In this document: piece by piece, positions 51,487 to 60,341 of the stretch | Layout: each line of letters begins with the position of its first letter | How positions within the stretch are numbered: position 1 is the stretch's first letter | Origin: Oleispirillum sp965228165 | GTDB taxonomy: Bacteria > Pseudomonadota > Alphaproteobacteria > Rhodospirillales > Rhodospirillaceae | Direction of reading: 5' to 3' | NCBI GenBank assembly: GCA_965228165.1 | Contig: CBDDHB010000003.1 | Span: 1-64,000, forward strand | Length of the DNA stretch: 64,000 nucleotides | Notes under the pieces: model-generated | Databases searched by the model: none | What the model saw: the letters and a program-made list of their open reading frames with translations, nothing else | Told to the model about the DNA's origin: nothing | Translations under genes and position numbers: made by a program

Positions 51487-51995
51487 GTGGCCTCCGGCCC
51501 GACCGGCATCATGCTTGCGGTTGAATATCCACAAATACATTGAACGCATAAATGAATGCGACAATGGCGGTCCAGCTTTTTTCTCGAATTATCGCGCAAG
51601 AAACGATTCCCGTATTGCAAATAACGAAAAACGCGTTTACCGTCATTCGCGTATTGAGCCATTCTTCTTCCGGGGGGAGACGCCGAAGTCCTGGTTCATT
51701 TCCTGGGTTGGCTCCTATGAGAACAGGGACGCGACAATGCCCCCGCAGGGAGACGCGTGAAAAGAATTGGCGCATCGAGTGAGTCGGCGGCGTTCAGCTT
51801 GCACGACCCCTTATCGCGATGTCCACAGAACCTTTTTATCGCGATGTCCACAGAACCTTTCGCCAGCAATTTTCCCGTACATCCCGGCAATGGCGAAACA
51901 ATACTTTGAAGCGACCCGAGCATTGCCTTCATCTTGTTGATTTATAGGTGTTTTATTAGAAAGTCGGCTATGGGAAACGTCGAGGGAGAACGTTC
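51487..51995. other. gene-free, AT-richer stretch
   Basis: About 500 bases between the XRE gene and the chemoreceptor. It holds a 25-bp tandem repeat (51811-51860) and no convincing gene; the low GC suggests promoters for both flanking genes. Confidence 0.5.
51811..51860. repeat. 25-bp perfect tandem duplication
   Basis: TTATCGCGATGTCCACAGAA plus CCTTT, twice in a row (51811-51835 and 51836-51860). Each unit contains the palindrome TCGCGA. It could be a regulator site upstream of the chemoreceptor, or a remnant of an insertion end. Confidence 0.75.
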
Positions 51996-53681
51996 ATGGG
52001 GTGGTTCGACAATCTGAAATTGAGTCGCAAGCTGTTCGGGGTTTTCGCGGCCTTGACCCTGATCGTCGTCGCGATGGGCGGAAACGCCCTGCGCGAGATC
52101 GGGCGCATGGGCGCGGCGACCGACGATCTGGCGGACATCCGGATGCCCGCGATCAAGGCCAACGGCGATCTTCGCTACAACCTCGCGGCGCGTCGCACCC
52201 TGGAGAACATGCTGATTCTGACCACCGAAGCGGCGGAAATCGCGGCGCTGGAAAAACAGTACGCCGTCTATGCGAAGACGTTCGACGACGCCCGCCAGAC
52301 TCTCGGAACGCTTCTCACCACCGAGAAGGGCAAGGCCCTGTTCAAGGAGGTCAACGACCGCTACGCCGCCTATGACGCGGCGGCGCGCCCGCTGCTCGAA
52401 CTGGCGCGCGGCAACCGCGACGCGGAAGCCATCGTCCTGATCGGCAAGACGCGCCAGGAGTTCCTGGTGTTGTCCCAGGCCATCAACGACCTGGGCGGCC
52501 TGATCGCCGCGGCGGGCGAAAAGGCGGCGGAGGAAGCGGACGACGTGGCCTCCCGCGCCCGCACCGTCAGCCTGATCGTGATGCTGACGGCCGTCGCCTT
52601 GTCGATCGCCTCCGCCCTGTCCCTGAAATCCGGCATCGCCACCCCGATCATCGCGATGACCGATGCGATGCGGCGTCTGGCCGGGGGCGACAAGACGGTG
52701 GAGATTCCGGCGCACGGCCGCAAGGACGAGGTCGGCGCGATGGCCGACGCGGTCGAGGTGTTCAAGCAGAACGCCATCGAGGCGGAGCGTCTGGCCGCCG
52801 AACAGGAAGCGGCGCGCGCCGAACGCGAACGCCGCGCCGCCGCGATCGAATCCCTGACCCATGACTTCGATCTGAAGGTCTCCCAGGTGCTGGGGGTGGT
52901 CACCGGCGCCTGCACCGAACTGGATGCCACGGCGCAGAGCCTGTCGGCAAGCGCCGAACAGACCACCCGTCAGGCGACGGTGGTGGCGGCGGCGACCGAG
53001 CAGGCCTCGGCCAGCGTGCAGACGGTGGCGACGGCGGCGGAAGAGCTTTCCGCCTCGATCGGCGAGATCGGTCGCCAGGTCGAAACCTCCAGCACCGTCG
53101 CCCGCTCCGCCGCCGACGAGGCGGAGCGCACCAACGCCATCGTGCAGGAACTGGCCCACAGCTCCGCCCGCATTGGCGAGGTGGTCGATCTGATCACCGA
53201 CATCGCCAATCAGACCAACCTTCTGGCGCTCAACGCGACGATCGAGGCGGCGCGCGCCGGCGATGCGGGGAAGGGGTTCGCGGTGGTGGCGGGCGAGGTG
53301 AAGAACCTGGCCAATCAGACGGCGCGCGCGACCGAGGAAATCGGTCAGCAGATCAGTGCGGTGCAGGAATCGACCCGGAACGTGGTGACGGCGATCGCCC
53401 AGATCGTCGAACGCATCCGCGAACTCAGCCAGATCAACGCGACCATCGCCTCGGCGGTGGAGGAACAGGCCGCCGCAGCGACCGAGATCGCCCGCAACGT
53501 GCAGCAGGCCGCCGCCGGGACGCAAGAGGTCTCCAGCAACATCGGCGGCGTCAGCGAGGCGGCGGGGGAAACCGGCGCCGCGTCGAAGCAGATGCTGGCG
53601 GCCTCCCAATCCCTGTCGGTCGAGGCGGTGTCCTTGAAGGACGTGGTCGAGAACTTCCTCAACGGCGTGCGGACGGCCTGA
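51996..53681 (+). CDS. methyl-accepting chemotaxis protein (4HB-HAMP-MCP signal)
   Basis: 561 residues. First membrane helix (LFGVFAALTLIVVAMGGN), periplasmic four-helix-bundle sensor (about 30-190), second membrane helix (TVSLIVMLTAVALSIASA), HAMP linker, long coiled coil and the signalling hairpin with ITDIANQTNLLALNATIEAA and AGDAGKGFAVVAGEVKNLA. No recognisable ligand motif. It passes signals to CheA/CheW. Terminator at 53700. Confidence 0.93.
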   Translation: MGWFDNLKLSRKLFGVFAALTLIVVAMGGNALREIGRMGAATDDLADIRMPAIKANGDLRYNLAARRTLENMLILTTEAAEIAALEKQYAVYAKTFDDARQTLGTLLTTEKGKALFKEVNDRYAAYDAAARPLLELARGNRDAEAIVLIGKTRQEFLVLSQAINDLGGLIAAAGEKAAEEADDVASRARTVSLIVMLTAVALSIASALSLKSGIATPIIAMTDAMRRLAGGDKTVEIPAHGRKDEVGAMADAVEVFKQNAIEAERLAAEQEAARAERERRAAAIESLTHDFDLKVSQVLGVVTGACTELDATAQSLSASAEQTTRQATVVAAATEQASASVQTVATAAEELSASIGEIGRQVETSSTVARSAADEAERTNAIVQELAHSSARIGEVVDLITDIANQTNLLALNATIEAARAGDAGKGFAVVAGEVKNLANQTARATEEIGQQISAVQESTRNVVTAIAQIVERIRELSQINATIASAVEEQAAAATEIARNVQQAAAGTQEVSSNIGGVSEAAGETGAASKQMLAASQSLSVEAVSLKDVVENFLNGVRTA

Positions 53682-53699
53682 CCCGCCCGCGCTTCGTAA

Positions 53700-53737
53700 G
53701 CCCCGCCGTTCCACTGCCCGGGCGGCGGGGCTTTTTT
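53700..53737 (+). terminator. rho-independent terminator
   Basis: GCCCCGCC...GGCGGGGC followed by TTTTTT, 18 bases past the chemoreceptor stop. Confidence 0.85.
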
Positions 53738-53878
53738 GCCGGTTTTCCGGAAAATACGGCAAAAAAGCGTCATTTATGGCGCGCACATCACAAGGGGTGT
53801 TTCTACCCCAAGGCGTCACCACCTATGAAGGCGGCCCCCGGAACGGCGGGGAACCAACCATCGCCACAAGGTGACGTC

Positions 53879-55566
53879 ATGCAGACCCTGAACAACCTCA
53901 GCATCGGCAAGAAGCTGTTTCTGATTTTTTCCGCCATTCTCGCCCTGGTCTTCATCCTGGGCGGCGCATCGATCCTGCAATTGCGCGACATGGGCAAGGC
54001 CACCGACGATCTGGCCAGGAACTGGCTGCCCTCGGTCGAGGCGGTGCGCAGCATGCAGTACCAGATGTCGGCGCGGCGCACCGCCGAATACATGCACATC
54101 CTCGCCACCGACGAGGCCGACATCAAGGAATTCGAGGGCCGCGTCGAACACTACGCCAAGCTGATGGCGGGCACCCGCAAGGTCTATGAGACCCTGATCT
54201 CCTCGGACGAGGAACGCAAGCTCTACGAGGCCGTTTCCAAGTCCCTGGAGACCTATGACCGGGAGATGGCGAAGGTGCTGGATTTGTCGCGCGCCAACCG
54301 CAATGACGAAGCGCGCGACGCGATGAACGACGCCCCCGCAAACTCAACCGCGGCATCGCCGACACCCTGGGCAAACTGGCCGAGATCAACGGCAAGGGCG
54401 CGAAGGACTCCGCCGACCATGCCCATGCCACCGAACGCTTCGCGATGATCGCGGTGGGAACGGTCCTGGCGGTGGTCCTGGCGCTCGCCCTGCTGTCCGG
54501 GCTTGCCCTGAAGTCCGGGATCGGCAATCCGGTGGTCGCGATGACCGACGCGATGCGGCGTCTGGCCGAGGGAGACAAGACGGTGGACATCCCGGCGCGG
54601 GGTCGCAAGGACGAGGTCGGCGCGATGGCCGAAGCGGTCGAGGTGTTCAAGCGGAACGCCATCGAGGCGGAACGCCTGGCCGCCGAACAGGAAGCGGCGC
54701 GCGCCGCGCAAATCAAACGCGCGACGGCGATCGAAACCCTGACCCGGAATTTCGATCAGCGGGTCTCGCAGGTTCTGGAAATCGTTTCCAGCGCCTGCAC
54801 CGAAATGGATTCGACGGCGCAAGGCTTGTCCTCGACCGCCGAACAGACCAACCGGCAGGCGACCGCGGTGGCGGCGGCGACCGAAGAGGCCTCGGCCAGC
54901 GTGCAGACGGTGGCTTCCGCCGCCGAGGAACTGGCCGCCTCGATCGGCGAGATCGGTCGCCAGGTGGAACACGCCAACAACGTCTCCCACGCCGCGACCG
55001 AGGAGGCCAAACGCGCCGACGTTCTGGTCAAGGGGCTGGCCGAAGGATCGACGCGGATCGGCGAGTTGGTCAGCCTGATCAACGACATCGCCAGCCAAAC
55101 CAACCTGCTGGCGTTGAACGCAACGATCGAAGCGGCGCGGGCGGGCGACGCGGGCAAGGGCTTCGCGGTGGTCGCGGGCGAGGTCAAGACCCTGGCCAAC
55201 CAGACCGCCAAGGCGACCGAGGAAATCGGCGGCCAGATCACATCGGTGCAGGAAGCGACGAGAAACGTCGTCGCGGCGATCGGCAGCATCGTCGGACGCA
55301 TCGACGAGATCGCCCACGTCTCGACGGCGATCGCCTCGGCGGTGGAGGAACAGTCCGCCGCCGCCGCGGAAATAGCCCGCAACGTGCAACAGGCCGCCGC
55401 CGGAACCCAGGAGATTTCCTCCACCATCGCCGGGGTCAGTCAGGCGGCGGGAGAAACCGGCGCCGCGTCGCGTCAGATGCTGGAGGCCTCGCAATCCCTG
55501 TCGCAGGAAGCGAATGGCCTGAAATCCGTGGTCGAGGAATTCCTGCACGGCGTGCGCGCCGCCTGA
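53879..55566 (+). pseudogene. methyl-accepting chemotaxis protein, frameshifted
   Basis: About 562 residues when joined; ATG 53879 with AAGGTG upstream. Same architecture as the preceding gene and near-identical HAMP and coiled-coil start (GRKDEVGAMAEAVEVFKRNA), so a tandem duplicate, but the periplasmic sensor domain differs (NWLPSVEAVRSMQYQMSARR). The frame breaks in the C5 run 54333-54337 (AMNDAP, then KLNRGIADTLGKLAEING). The second part is intact to the end. Confidence 0.88.
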
Positions 55567-55642
55567 CGCCGTCCGTCCATGACGGTCTCCCGTCGCGGCG
55601 TCTCCCGCCGCGACGGAACTGCCCAACAACTGTTCACCGGCT

Positions 55643-55681
55643 TTGACCATTCTTTCGGCAACATGCTAAAAGAATGGTCAA
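55643..55681. promoter_or_regulatory. 13-bp perfect inverted repeat upstream of glnB
   Basis: TTGACCATTCTTT (55643-55655) and AAAGAATGGTCAA (55669-55681), 13-base loop. Its left arm also contains a TTGACC hexamer that could serve as a -35 element. Candidate operator, or a terminator-like hairpin after the chemoreceptor gene. Confidence 0.55.
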
Positions 55682-55754
55682 TCGCCGATGCCGATTCCGA
55701 TCCGGAACCGGGTCGGACCCCTCTCCCTCGGGGGTTCGGTCGGGGACGGCGGGT

Positions 55755-55770
55755 TGGCATGGCTCGTGCT
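55755..55770 (+). promoter_or_regulatory. sigma-54-type promoter of glnBA
   Basis: TGGCATGGCTCGTGCT: GG and GC lie ten bases apart as required for -24/-12 promoters (consensus TGGCAC-N5-TTGC). It is 117 bases upstream of glnB, consistent with the NtrC-controlled promoters known for this operon in related bacteria. The match at -12 is imperfect. Confidence 0.5.
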
Positions 55771-55886
55771 TCAGCAATTCCGAAGCGCATGCCCGCGAAC
55801 GATCCGGTCTCCACGCCCCGCTTCGCGACCGGGCATCGGTCGGACCTCTCCCCCCCGGAGCACTCGAACCGGAGCACCGGATCTCC

Positions 55887-56225
55887 ATGAAGAAGATCGA
55901 AGCCATCATCAAGCCCTTCAAACTCGACGAAGTGAAGGAAGCCCTGCACGACATCGGCCTGCAAGGCATGACGGTGATCGAGGCCAAGGGCTTCGGCCGC
56001 CAGAAGGGCCACACCGAACTTTACCGCGGCGCCGAGTACGTCGTCGACTTCCTGCCGAAGGTGAAGGTCGAGTTGGTGGTCGATGACGACCAGGTCGAAC
56101 GCGCGATCGAAGCGATCCAATCGGCGGCGCAGACCGGACGCATCGGCGACGGCAAGATCTTCGTCTCCCCGGTGGAGGAGGCGATCCGAATTAGAACTGG
56201 CGAAACCGGTAGGGAAGCCATATAG
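55887..56225 (+). CDS. glnB: nitrogen regulatory PII protein GlnB
   Basis: 112 residues, the usual length. KKIEAIIKPFKLDEVKEALH, T-loop YRGAEYVVDFLPK with the tyrosine that GlnD uridylylates, and the C-loop IGDGKIFVSPVEEAIRIRTGE. It senses 2-oxoglutarate and ATP/ADP and controls glutamine synthetase adenylylation and NtrB. Start ATG 55887; the upstream in-frame extension is leader DNA. Cotranscribed with glnA, 162 bases downstream. Confidence 0.96.
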   Translation: MKKIEAIIKPFKLDEVKEALHDIGLQGMTVIEAKGFGRQKGHTELYRGAEYVVDFLPKVKVELVVDDDQVERAIEAIQSAAQTGRIGDGKIFVSPVEEAIRIRTGETGREAI

Positions 56226-56387
56226 GATACCTGGCCTCTTCCCCCCTAAGCGGAGGAACGCCAGACGGTTTCGGGCCTTGGAAACACGCGGCGGCACCGC
56301 ACCCGCCAAGGCAACGGGAAAGCAGGGAGCGGTCGCCGCCGAACGAACCGAATTATCGCGTAACCGGCACTTCACGAGGGAAGCATC

Positions 56388-57794
56388 ATGTCCGCTGAAA
56401 ACGTCCTGAAGATGATCCAGGAAAACGACGTTCAGTACGTCGACTTCCGCTTCACCGACCCGCGGGGCAAGTGGCACCATACGGCGCAACACGTCTCGAC
56501 CGTCGATGAAGACATGCTGAATGAAGGCATTATGTTCGACGGCTCCTCCATCGCCGGATGGAAGTCGATCAACGAATCCGACATGACGCTGATGCCCGAC
56601 CTGTCCACCGCCGTGATGGACCCGTTCTCGGCCCAGCCGCAGATGGTTCTGATCTGCGACATCCTGGAGCCGTCCTCGGGGCAGCCCTATGGCCGCGACC
56701 CGCGTTCCATCGCCAAGAAAGGCTTGGCCTACCTGGCCTCCACTGGCGTCGCCGACACCTGCTTCTTCGGCCCGGAAGCTGAATTCTTCGTCTTCGACGA
56801 CGTCCGCTTCGACGTCAAGATGAACAAGATGAGCTACGAGGTGGACTCCCAGGAAGGCGCCTACAACACCGGTCGCGTCTATGAAGAGGGCAACACCGGC
56901 CATCGTCCGCGCGTCAAGGGCGGCTACTTCCCGGTCGGTCCGGTCGACTCCGGCGTCGATATGCGCGCCGAGATGCTGACCGTGATGGGCGAAATGGGCC
57001 TGCCGATCGAAAAGCACCACCACGAAGTGGCGTCCTCGCAGCACGAACTGGGCTGCAAGTTCGAAAAGCTTCTGACCGCCGCCGACCAGATGCAGATCTA
57101 CAAGTACGTGGTGCAGATGGTCGCCCACTCCTACGGCAAGACCGCGACCTTCATGCCGAAGCCGATCATCGGCGACAACGGCTCGGGCATGCACTGCCAC
57201 CAGTCCCTGTGGAAGGACGGCAAGCCGCTGTTCGCGGGTTCGGGCTATGCCGACCTGTCGGAAATGGCGCTCTACTACATCGGCGGCATCATGAAGCACA
57301 CCAAGGCGCTGAACGCCTTCACCAACCCGACCACCAACTCGTACAAGCGCCTGATTCCGGGCTTCGAGGCTCCGGTGTTGCTCGCCTATTCGGCGCGCAA
57401 CCGCTCGGCGTCCTGCCGCATTCCGTTCGCCACCAGCCCGAAGGGCAAGCGCATCGAAATCCGCTTCCCCGACCCGCTGGCCAACCCGTACCTCGCCTTC
57501 ACCGCGATGATGATGGCGGGCCTGGACGGCATCCAGAACAAGATCCACCCCGGCGACCCGATGGACAAGGATCTCTACGACCTGCCGCCGGAAGAGCTGA
57601 AGGGCATCCCGACGGTGTGCGGATCGCTGCGCGAAGCCATGCTCTCCCTGGAAGCCGACTGCGACTTCCTGAAGAAGGGCGATGTCTTCACCGACGACTT
57701 CATCGCCGGTTACAGCGCCCTGCGCTGGGACGAAATCTATCACTTCGAACACACCCCGCACCCGGTGGAGTTCGAGATGTATTATTCCGCTTGA
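56388..57794 (+). CDS. glnA: type I glutamine synthetase GlnA
   Basis: 468 residues. Makes glutamine from glutamate, ammonia and ATP; dodecamer in the cytoplasm. Seen: VDFRFTDPRGKWHHTAQHVS, MFDGSSIAGWKSINESDM, FFGPEAEFFVFDDV, GDNGSGMHCHQSLWKDG, RNRSASCRIP and the adenylylation tyrosine in DKDLYDLPPEE. All expected motifs of GSI-beta are intact. AAGC-rich leader with GAGGGAAGC before the ATG. Confidence 0.97.
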   Translation: MSAENVLKMIQENDVQYVDFRFTDPRGKWHHTAQHVSTVDEDMLNEGIMFDGSSIAGWKSINESDMTLMPDLSTAVMDPFSAQPQMVLICDILEPSSGQPYGRDPRSIAKKGLAYLASTGVADTCFFGPEAEFFVFDDVRFDVKMNKMSYEVDSQEGAYNTGRVYEEGNTGHRPRVKGGYFPVGPVDSGVDMRAEMLTVMGEMGLPIEKHHHEVASSQHELGCKFEKLLTAADQMQIYKYVVQMVAHSYGKTATFMPKPIIGDNGSGMHCHQSLWKDGKPLFAGSGYADLSEMALYYIGGIMKHTKALNAFTNPTTNSYKRLIPGFEAPVLLAYSARNRSASCRIPFATSPKGKRIEIRFPDPLANPYLAFTAMMMAGLDGIQNKIHPGDPMDKDLYDLPPEELKGIPTVCGSLREAMLSLEADCDFLKKGDVFTDDFIAGYSALRWDEIYHFEHTPHPVEFEMYYSA

Positions 57795-57818
57795 TCCCCA
57801 AGGATCGGACAAGAGAAT

Positions 57819-57846
57819 CAGGGACCGGCAACCGCCGGTCCCTTTT
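57819..57846 (+). terminator. rho-independent terminator of glnBA
   Basis: GGGACCGGC-AACC-GCCGGTCCC followed by TTTTTT. Confidence 0.9.
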
Positions 57847-57984
57847 TTCGTCTCTTACACGAAATCCGCGCCAGTCTTTGCCTCTCTCCTCCGTATCCTT
57901 TCGCAGGGAGCCCGGAATGGCAGACTTCCCTGCTCTTGAACGCGACGCCTTCCCGATCGAGGGCGCGACCTGAGGAGAGAGAAG

Positions 57985-58451
57985 ATGATCTCAGGCGTAG
58001 CAGTGGTGGACGATACCGCGTATGCGTCCGGCGTGACCGAAGTCAAGCCGATCGCGGAAACCAGCAACGACTTCAAACCGCCGTGCCGCGGCGGCGAGAC
58101 GCAAAAATCGGGCAGCCGACGCGACGACGAAATTCCGATCGCGGCCAGCGCCTTCGAGGGCTTCGGCGACCGTTTTTCCGCCGAGAGCGCGCAGACGCTG
58201 CTGGACGCGCAGGAGACCCTGCCCGCACCGCCGCCCCGCGTCCGCGCCGCCACGGCCCCGACGCCACGCGCGAAAGCGACACCGCGCTTGAGGACGACCC
58301 CAGCCCCCTGGATAGCAACGAAGACGGAATGGTGTCGTTCGTCGAATGGCTGCGAAGCCAGGCCGACGGCGCCGACCCAACCGCACGGGACGGCTGTACG
58401 GACAAGAATCGCACGGCATCGGTCGCGTCCGGGGAAGAGGCGTTCGGCTGA
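57985..58451 (+). pseudogene. EF-hand protein, frameshifted
   Basis: About 155 residues when joined. Start MISGVAVVDDTAYASGVTEV with GAGGAGAGAG-type site upstream; then FEGFGDRFSAESAQTLLDAQ, the same block as in the 42132 protein; then, in another frame, PLDSNEDGMVSFVEWLRSQ, an EF-hand. The break lies in a C-rich stretch between about 58220 and 58260 (C4 runs at 58234 and 58256). Confidence 0.65.
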
Positions 58452-58590
58452 CGGAATCCCCGTCGCCAAGCCCCCCCGTCACGGCGGTTTTTTGTATCAA
58501 AGTGTATCCGGCGCGACAGCTTTCCCTCGACCGGCCGTTCCTTCTCAAGAAGCCCCCGTCTCAGGGGGGGCATCCTTGGAGGAGATTTTC

Positions 58591-59298
58591 ATGGTTACAA
58601 GCGTCAGTTCCTCCGACTCAACGACGCAGTCGCTGTTGCTCCAGCTTCTGCAGCAAATGAGGGCGCAGGCCAGCACGACGAGCGGAACCGAGGAGACCGG
58701 AGACACGATCTCGGAAACCTCGGCCGCTCAAAGCCTGTTCGCCTCCCTGGACACCGATGACGACGGATCGATTTTCCAGGCTGAATTCGACAGCTTCGCC
58801 GACCAATTCAGCACCGAAACCGGTAGCGTCCTGATCGCGGCCCAGGAAAGCGAAACCACCCAGTCCAGTCTGTTCAGCAGCCTGGATACCGATGGCGATG
58901 GCGGCATCAGCGAGAGCGAATTCGAAAGCGCCCTCCCCCCGCCTCCCCCCGAGAACGCGACCGTCTCCACCGATAGCCTGTTCGCCAGCATCGACACCGA
59001 CGCCGACGGCAGCATCAGCGAAGACGAGCTCAACGCCGCCCTGGCGACGATCCTGGACGGCGATTCCGCCGAAACGGCAACCGAGGCTTCGACCTCGGCG
59101 TCCGGTTCGTCATCGACCTCGTCCGCCTCTGCTGCGGGGGGATCGACGGAGACCTACGACCCGTTGGACACCAACGAGGACGGCGTCGTCTCCGAGGCGG
59201 AGCGGATGGCGGGCAATCCGGCCCTCGCATCCATGGCCAACCGCCTGAGCAGCGGCATGATGGCCAGCCTGTTGCAGGGCGTGTCGGAAGCCGCCTGA
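58591..59298 (+). CDS. multi-EF-hand acidic protein
   Basis: 235 residues, Ser/Thr/Asp-rich. Four EF-hand loops: DTDDDGSIFQAE, DTDGDGGISESE, DTDADGSISEDE and DTNEDGVVSEAE. Between the first and second is FADQFSTETGSVLIAAQESE, the block shared with the other two EF-hand genes. A poly-Pro spacer (LPPPPPEN) and a Ser-rich linker separate the pairs. No signal peptide. GGAGGAG precedes the ATG. Probably a calcium-buffering or calcium-dependent regulator. Confidence 0.8.
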   Translation: MVTSVSSSDSTTQSLLLQLLQQMRAQASTTSGTEETGDTISETSAAQSLFASLDTDDDGSIFQAEFDSFADQFSTETGSVLIAAQESETTQSSLFSSLDTDGDGGISESEFESALPPPPPENATVSTDSLFASIDTDADGSISEDELNAALATILDGDSAETATEASTSASGSSSTSSASAAGGSTETYDPLDTNEDGVVSEAERMAGNPALASMANRLSSGMMASLLQGVSEAA

Positions 59299-59307
59299 AA
59301 CAAGTTC

Positions 59308-59344
59308 CGAAGGACCGGACGAAACTATCCGGTCCTTCGTTTTC
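59308..59344. terminator. bidirectional terminator
   Basis: CGAAGGACCGGA-CGAAACTA-TCCGGTCCTTCG, 12-bp perfect stem followed by TTTT; lies between the convergent EF-hand gene and the phage holin gene. Confidence 0.85.
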
Positions 59345-59347
59345 CCA

Positions 59348-59737
59348 TTACCGCGATACCCCCTTGATTTTCTCGAAGGTGCGCAGGCCGCCCAGCCCCA
59401 GCATGCCGAACATCAGTTCCCAGAGCATGTCGTCGAGCCGGGGCGGCATCGGAATCGGATGCCCCGCCAATGCGGCGCCCCACACCGCCAGCGGCGAAAT
59501 CACGTACTGATAGGCCATCGCCGCGCCGCAGACCCAACCGATCCACGGACGCCACCCGGCGACGAACCAGCCGCCGGACTGCGCCTCTGCGGTGTTGGTT
59601 TCCGCCTGGGCGCGATTCCACTCCTGCAAATCGCGGCGAAGGTCGGCCTCCGCGGCGATTTTCGCCTGCGGATCGGGAACGAACTTGTCGACGATCCTCA
59701 GCCCCGCCGCGATCGCGTCGTCGATGCCGAACGCCAT
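59348..59737 (-). CDS. phage holin (3TM-family type)
   Basis: 129 residues. An N-terminal amphipathic region (AIAAGLRIVDKFVPDPQAKI, AEADLRRDLQEWNRAQAET), then three hydrophobic segments (WFVAGWRPWIGWVCGAAMAY, VISPLAVWGAALAG, MLWELMFGMLGLGGL). This is the layout of prophage holins that let the lysozyme reach the wall. It follows the lysozyme gene by three bases. Confidence 0.8.
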   Translation of the reverse strand: MAFGIDDAIAAGLRIVDKFVPDPQAKIAAEADLRRDLQEWNRAQAETNTAEAQSGGWFVAGWRPWIGWVCGAAMAYQYVISPLAVWGAALAGHPIPMPPRLDDMLWELMFGMLGLGGLRTFEKIKGVSR

Positions 59738-59740
59738 GCT

Positions 59741-60151
59741 TCAGCCCTCCCGGATCGTTGCCGCGATACGCGCGGCGCGCGCCCCCACTTGGCGTGCCCA
59801 GGCGCTGTCCAGGGCCTCGGCGGCGGCTTCCTCCCATCGCCCGGCGCGCAACGCCGCCAGCATCGCCTTGAAACCCAGCAGGCGGGAAAGCCCGACGTTG
59901 AACGCCATGTTGACCAGCGCCCGCTGCCGCGCCTCCGACAGGCCGCGCCACCAGGGAAAGGCCCGGTCCAGATCGGCCATGGCGCGACCGAGATCGTTCT
60001 CCAGCAAATGATCCGCCTCATCGGCGGTGATTCCCACGTCGTCGAGGTTGCGCCCGACGCCGATGGTCAACCGGCCCGCCGTGCAGCGGTAGGGCTTGAG
60101 GCGCAGGCCTTCGTCGCGCTTCAGTTCGCCCTTCAGCAAGAAAATATCCAT
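59741..60151 (-). CDS. phage endolysin, GH24 lysozyme
   Basis: 136 residues from ATG 60151. Catalytic glutamate in LKRDEGLRLKPYRCTAGRLT, then IGVGRNLDDVGI; the Asp of the T4 lysozyme triad is replaced by Cys (YRCTAG), a variant seen in related phage lysozymes. C-terminal helical lobe ALVNMAFNVGLSRLLGFKAM. It cleaves peptidoglycan at the end of the phage cycle. Confidence 0.88.
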   Translation of the reverse strand: MDIFLLKGELKRDEGLRLKPYRCTAGRLTIGVGRNLDDVGITADEADHLLENDLGRAMADLDRAFPWWRGLSEARQRALVNMAFNVGLSRLLGFKAMLAALRAGRWEEAAAEALDSAWARQVGARAARIAATIREG

Positions 60152-60155
60152 CCGC

Positions 60156-60341
60156 CTAGCCCTCCTTCGCTTCGTCGTCACGCCGCGCCTGACGCAAAAC
60201 GCGGCACAGGCGCACCAGCACCAGGGCGGCGGACCCCACGACCAGCACCACCTGCGCCCACTCGGTCAGGTGCTGCACCCACAGGGGCACGGTCAGCGCC
60301 GCGCCGCCCACCCCGAAATCGGTGATGTTGTCCTTAGCCAT
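60156..60341 (-). CDS. small phage membrane protein
   Basis: 61 residues from ATG 60341: MAKDNITDFGVGGAALTVPL, then one hydrophobic segment (AQVVLVVGSAALVLVRLC) and a charged tail. In the lysis cassette beside the lysozyme; probably a second holin or an antiholin/spanin part. The ATG overlaps the stop of the tail fibre gene. Confidence 0.6.
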   Translation of the reverse strand: MAKDNITDFGVGGAALTVPLWVQHLTEWAQVVLVVGSAALVLVRLCRVLRQARRDDEAKEG

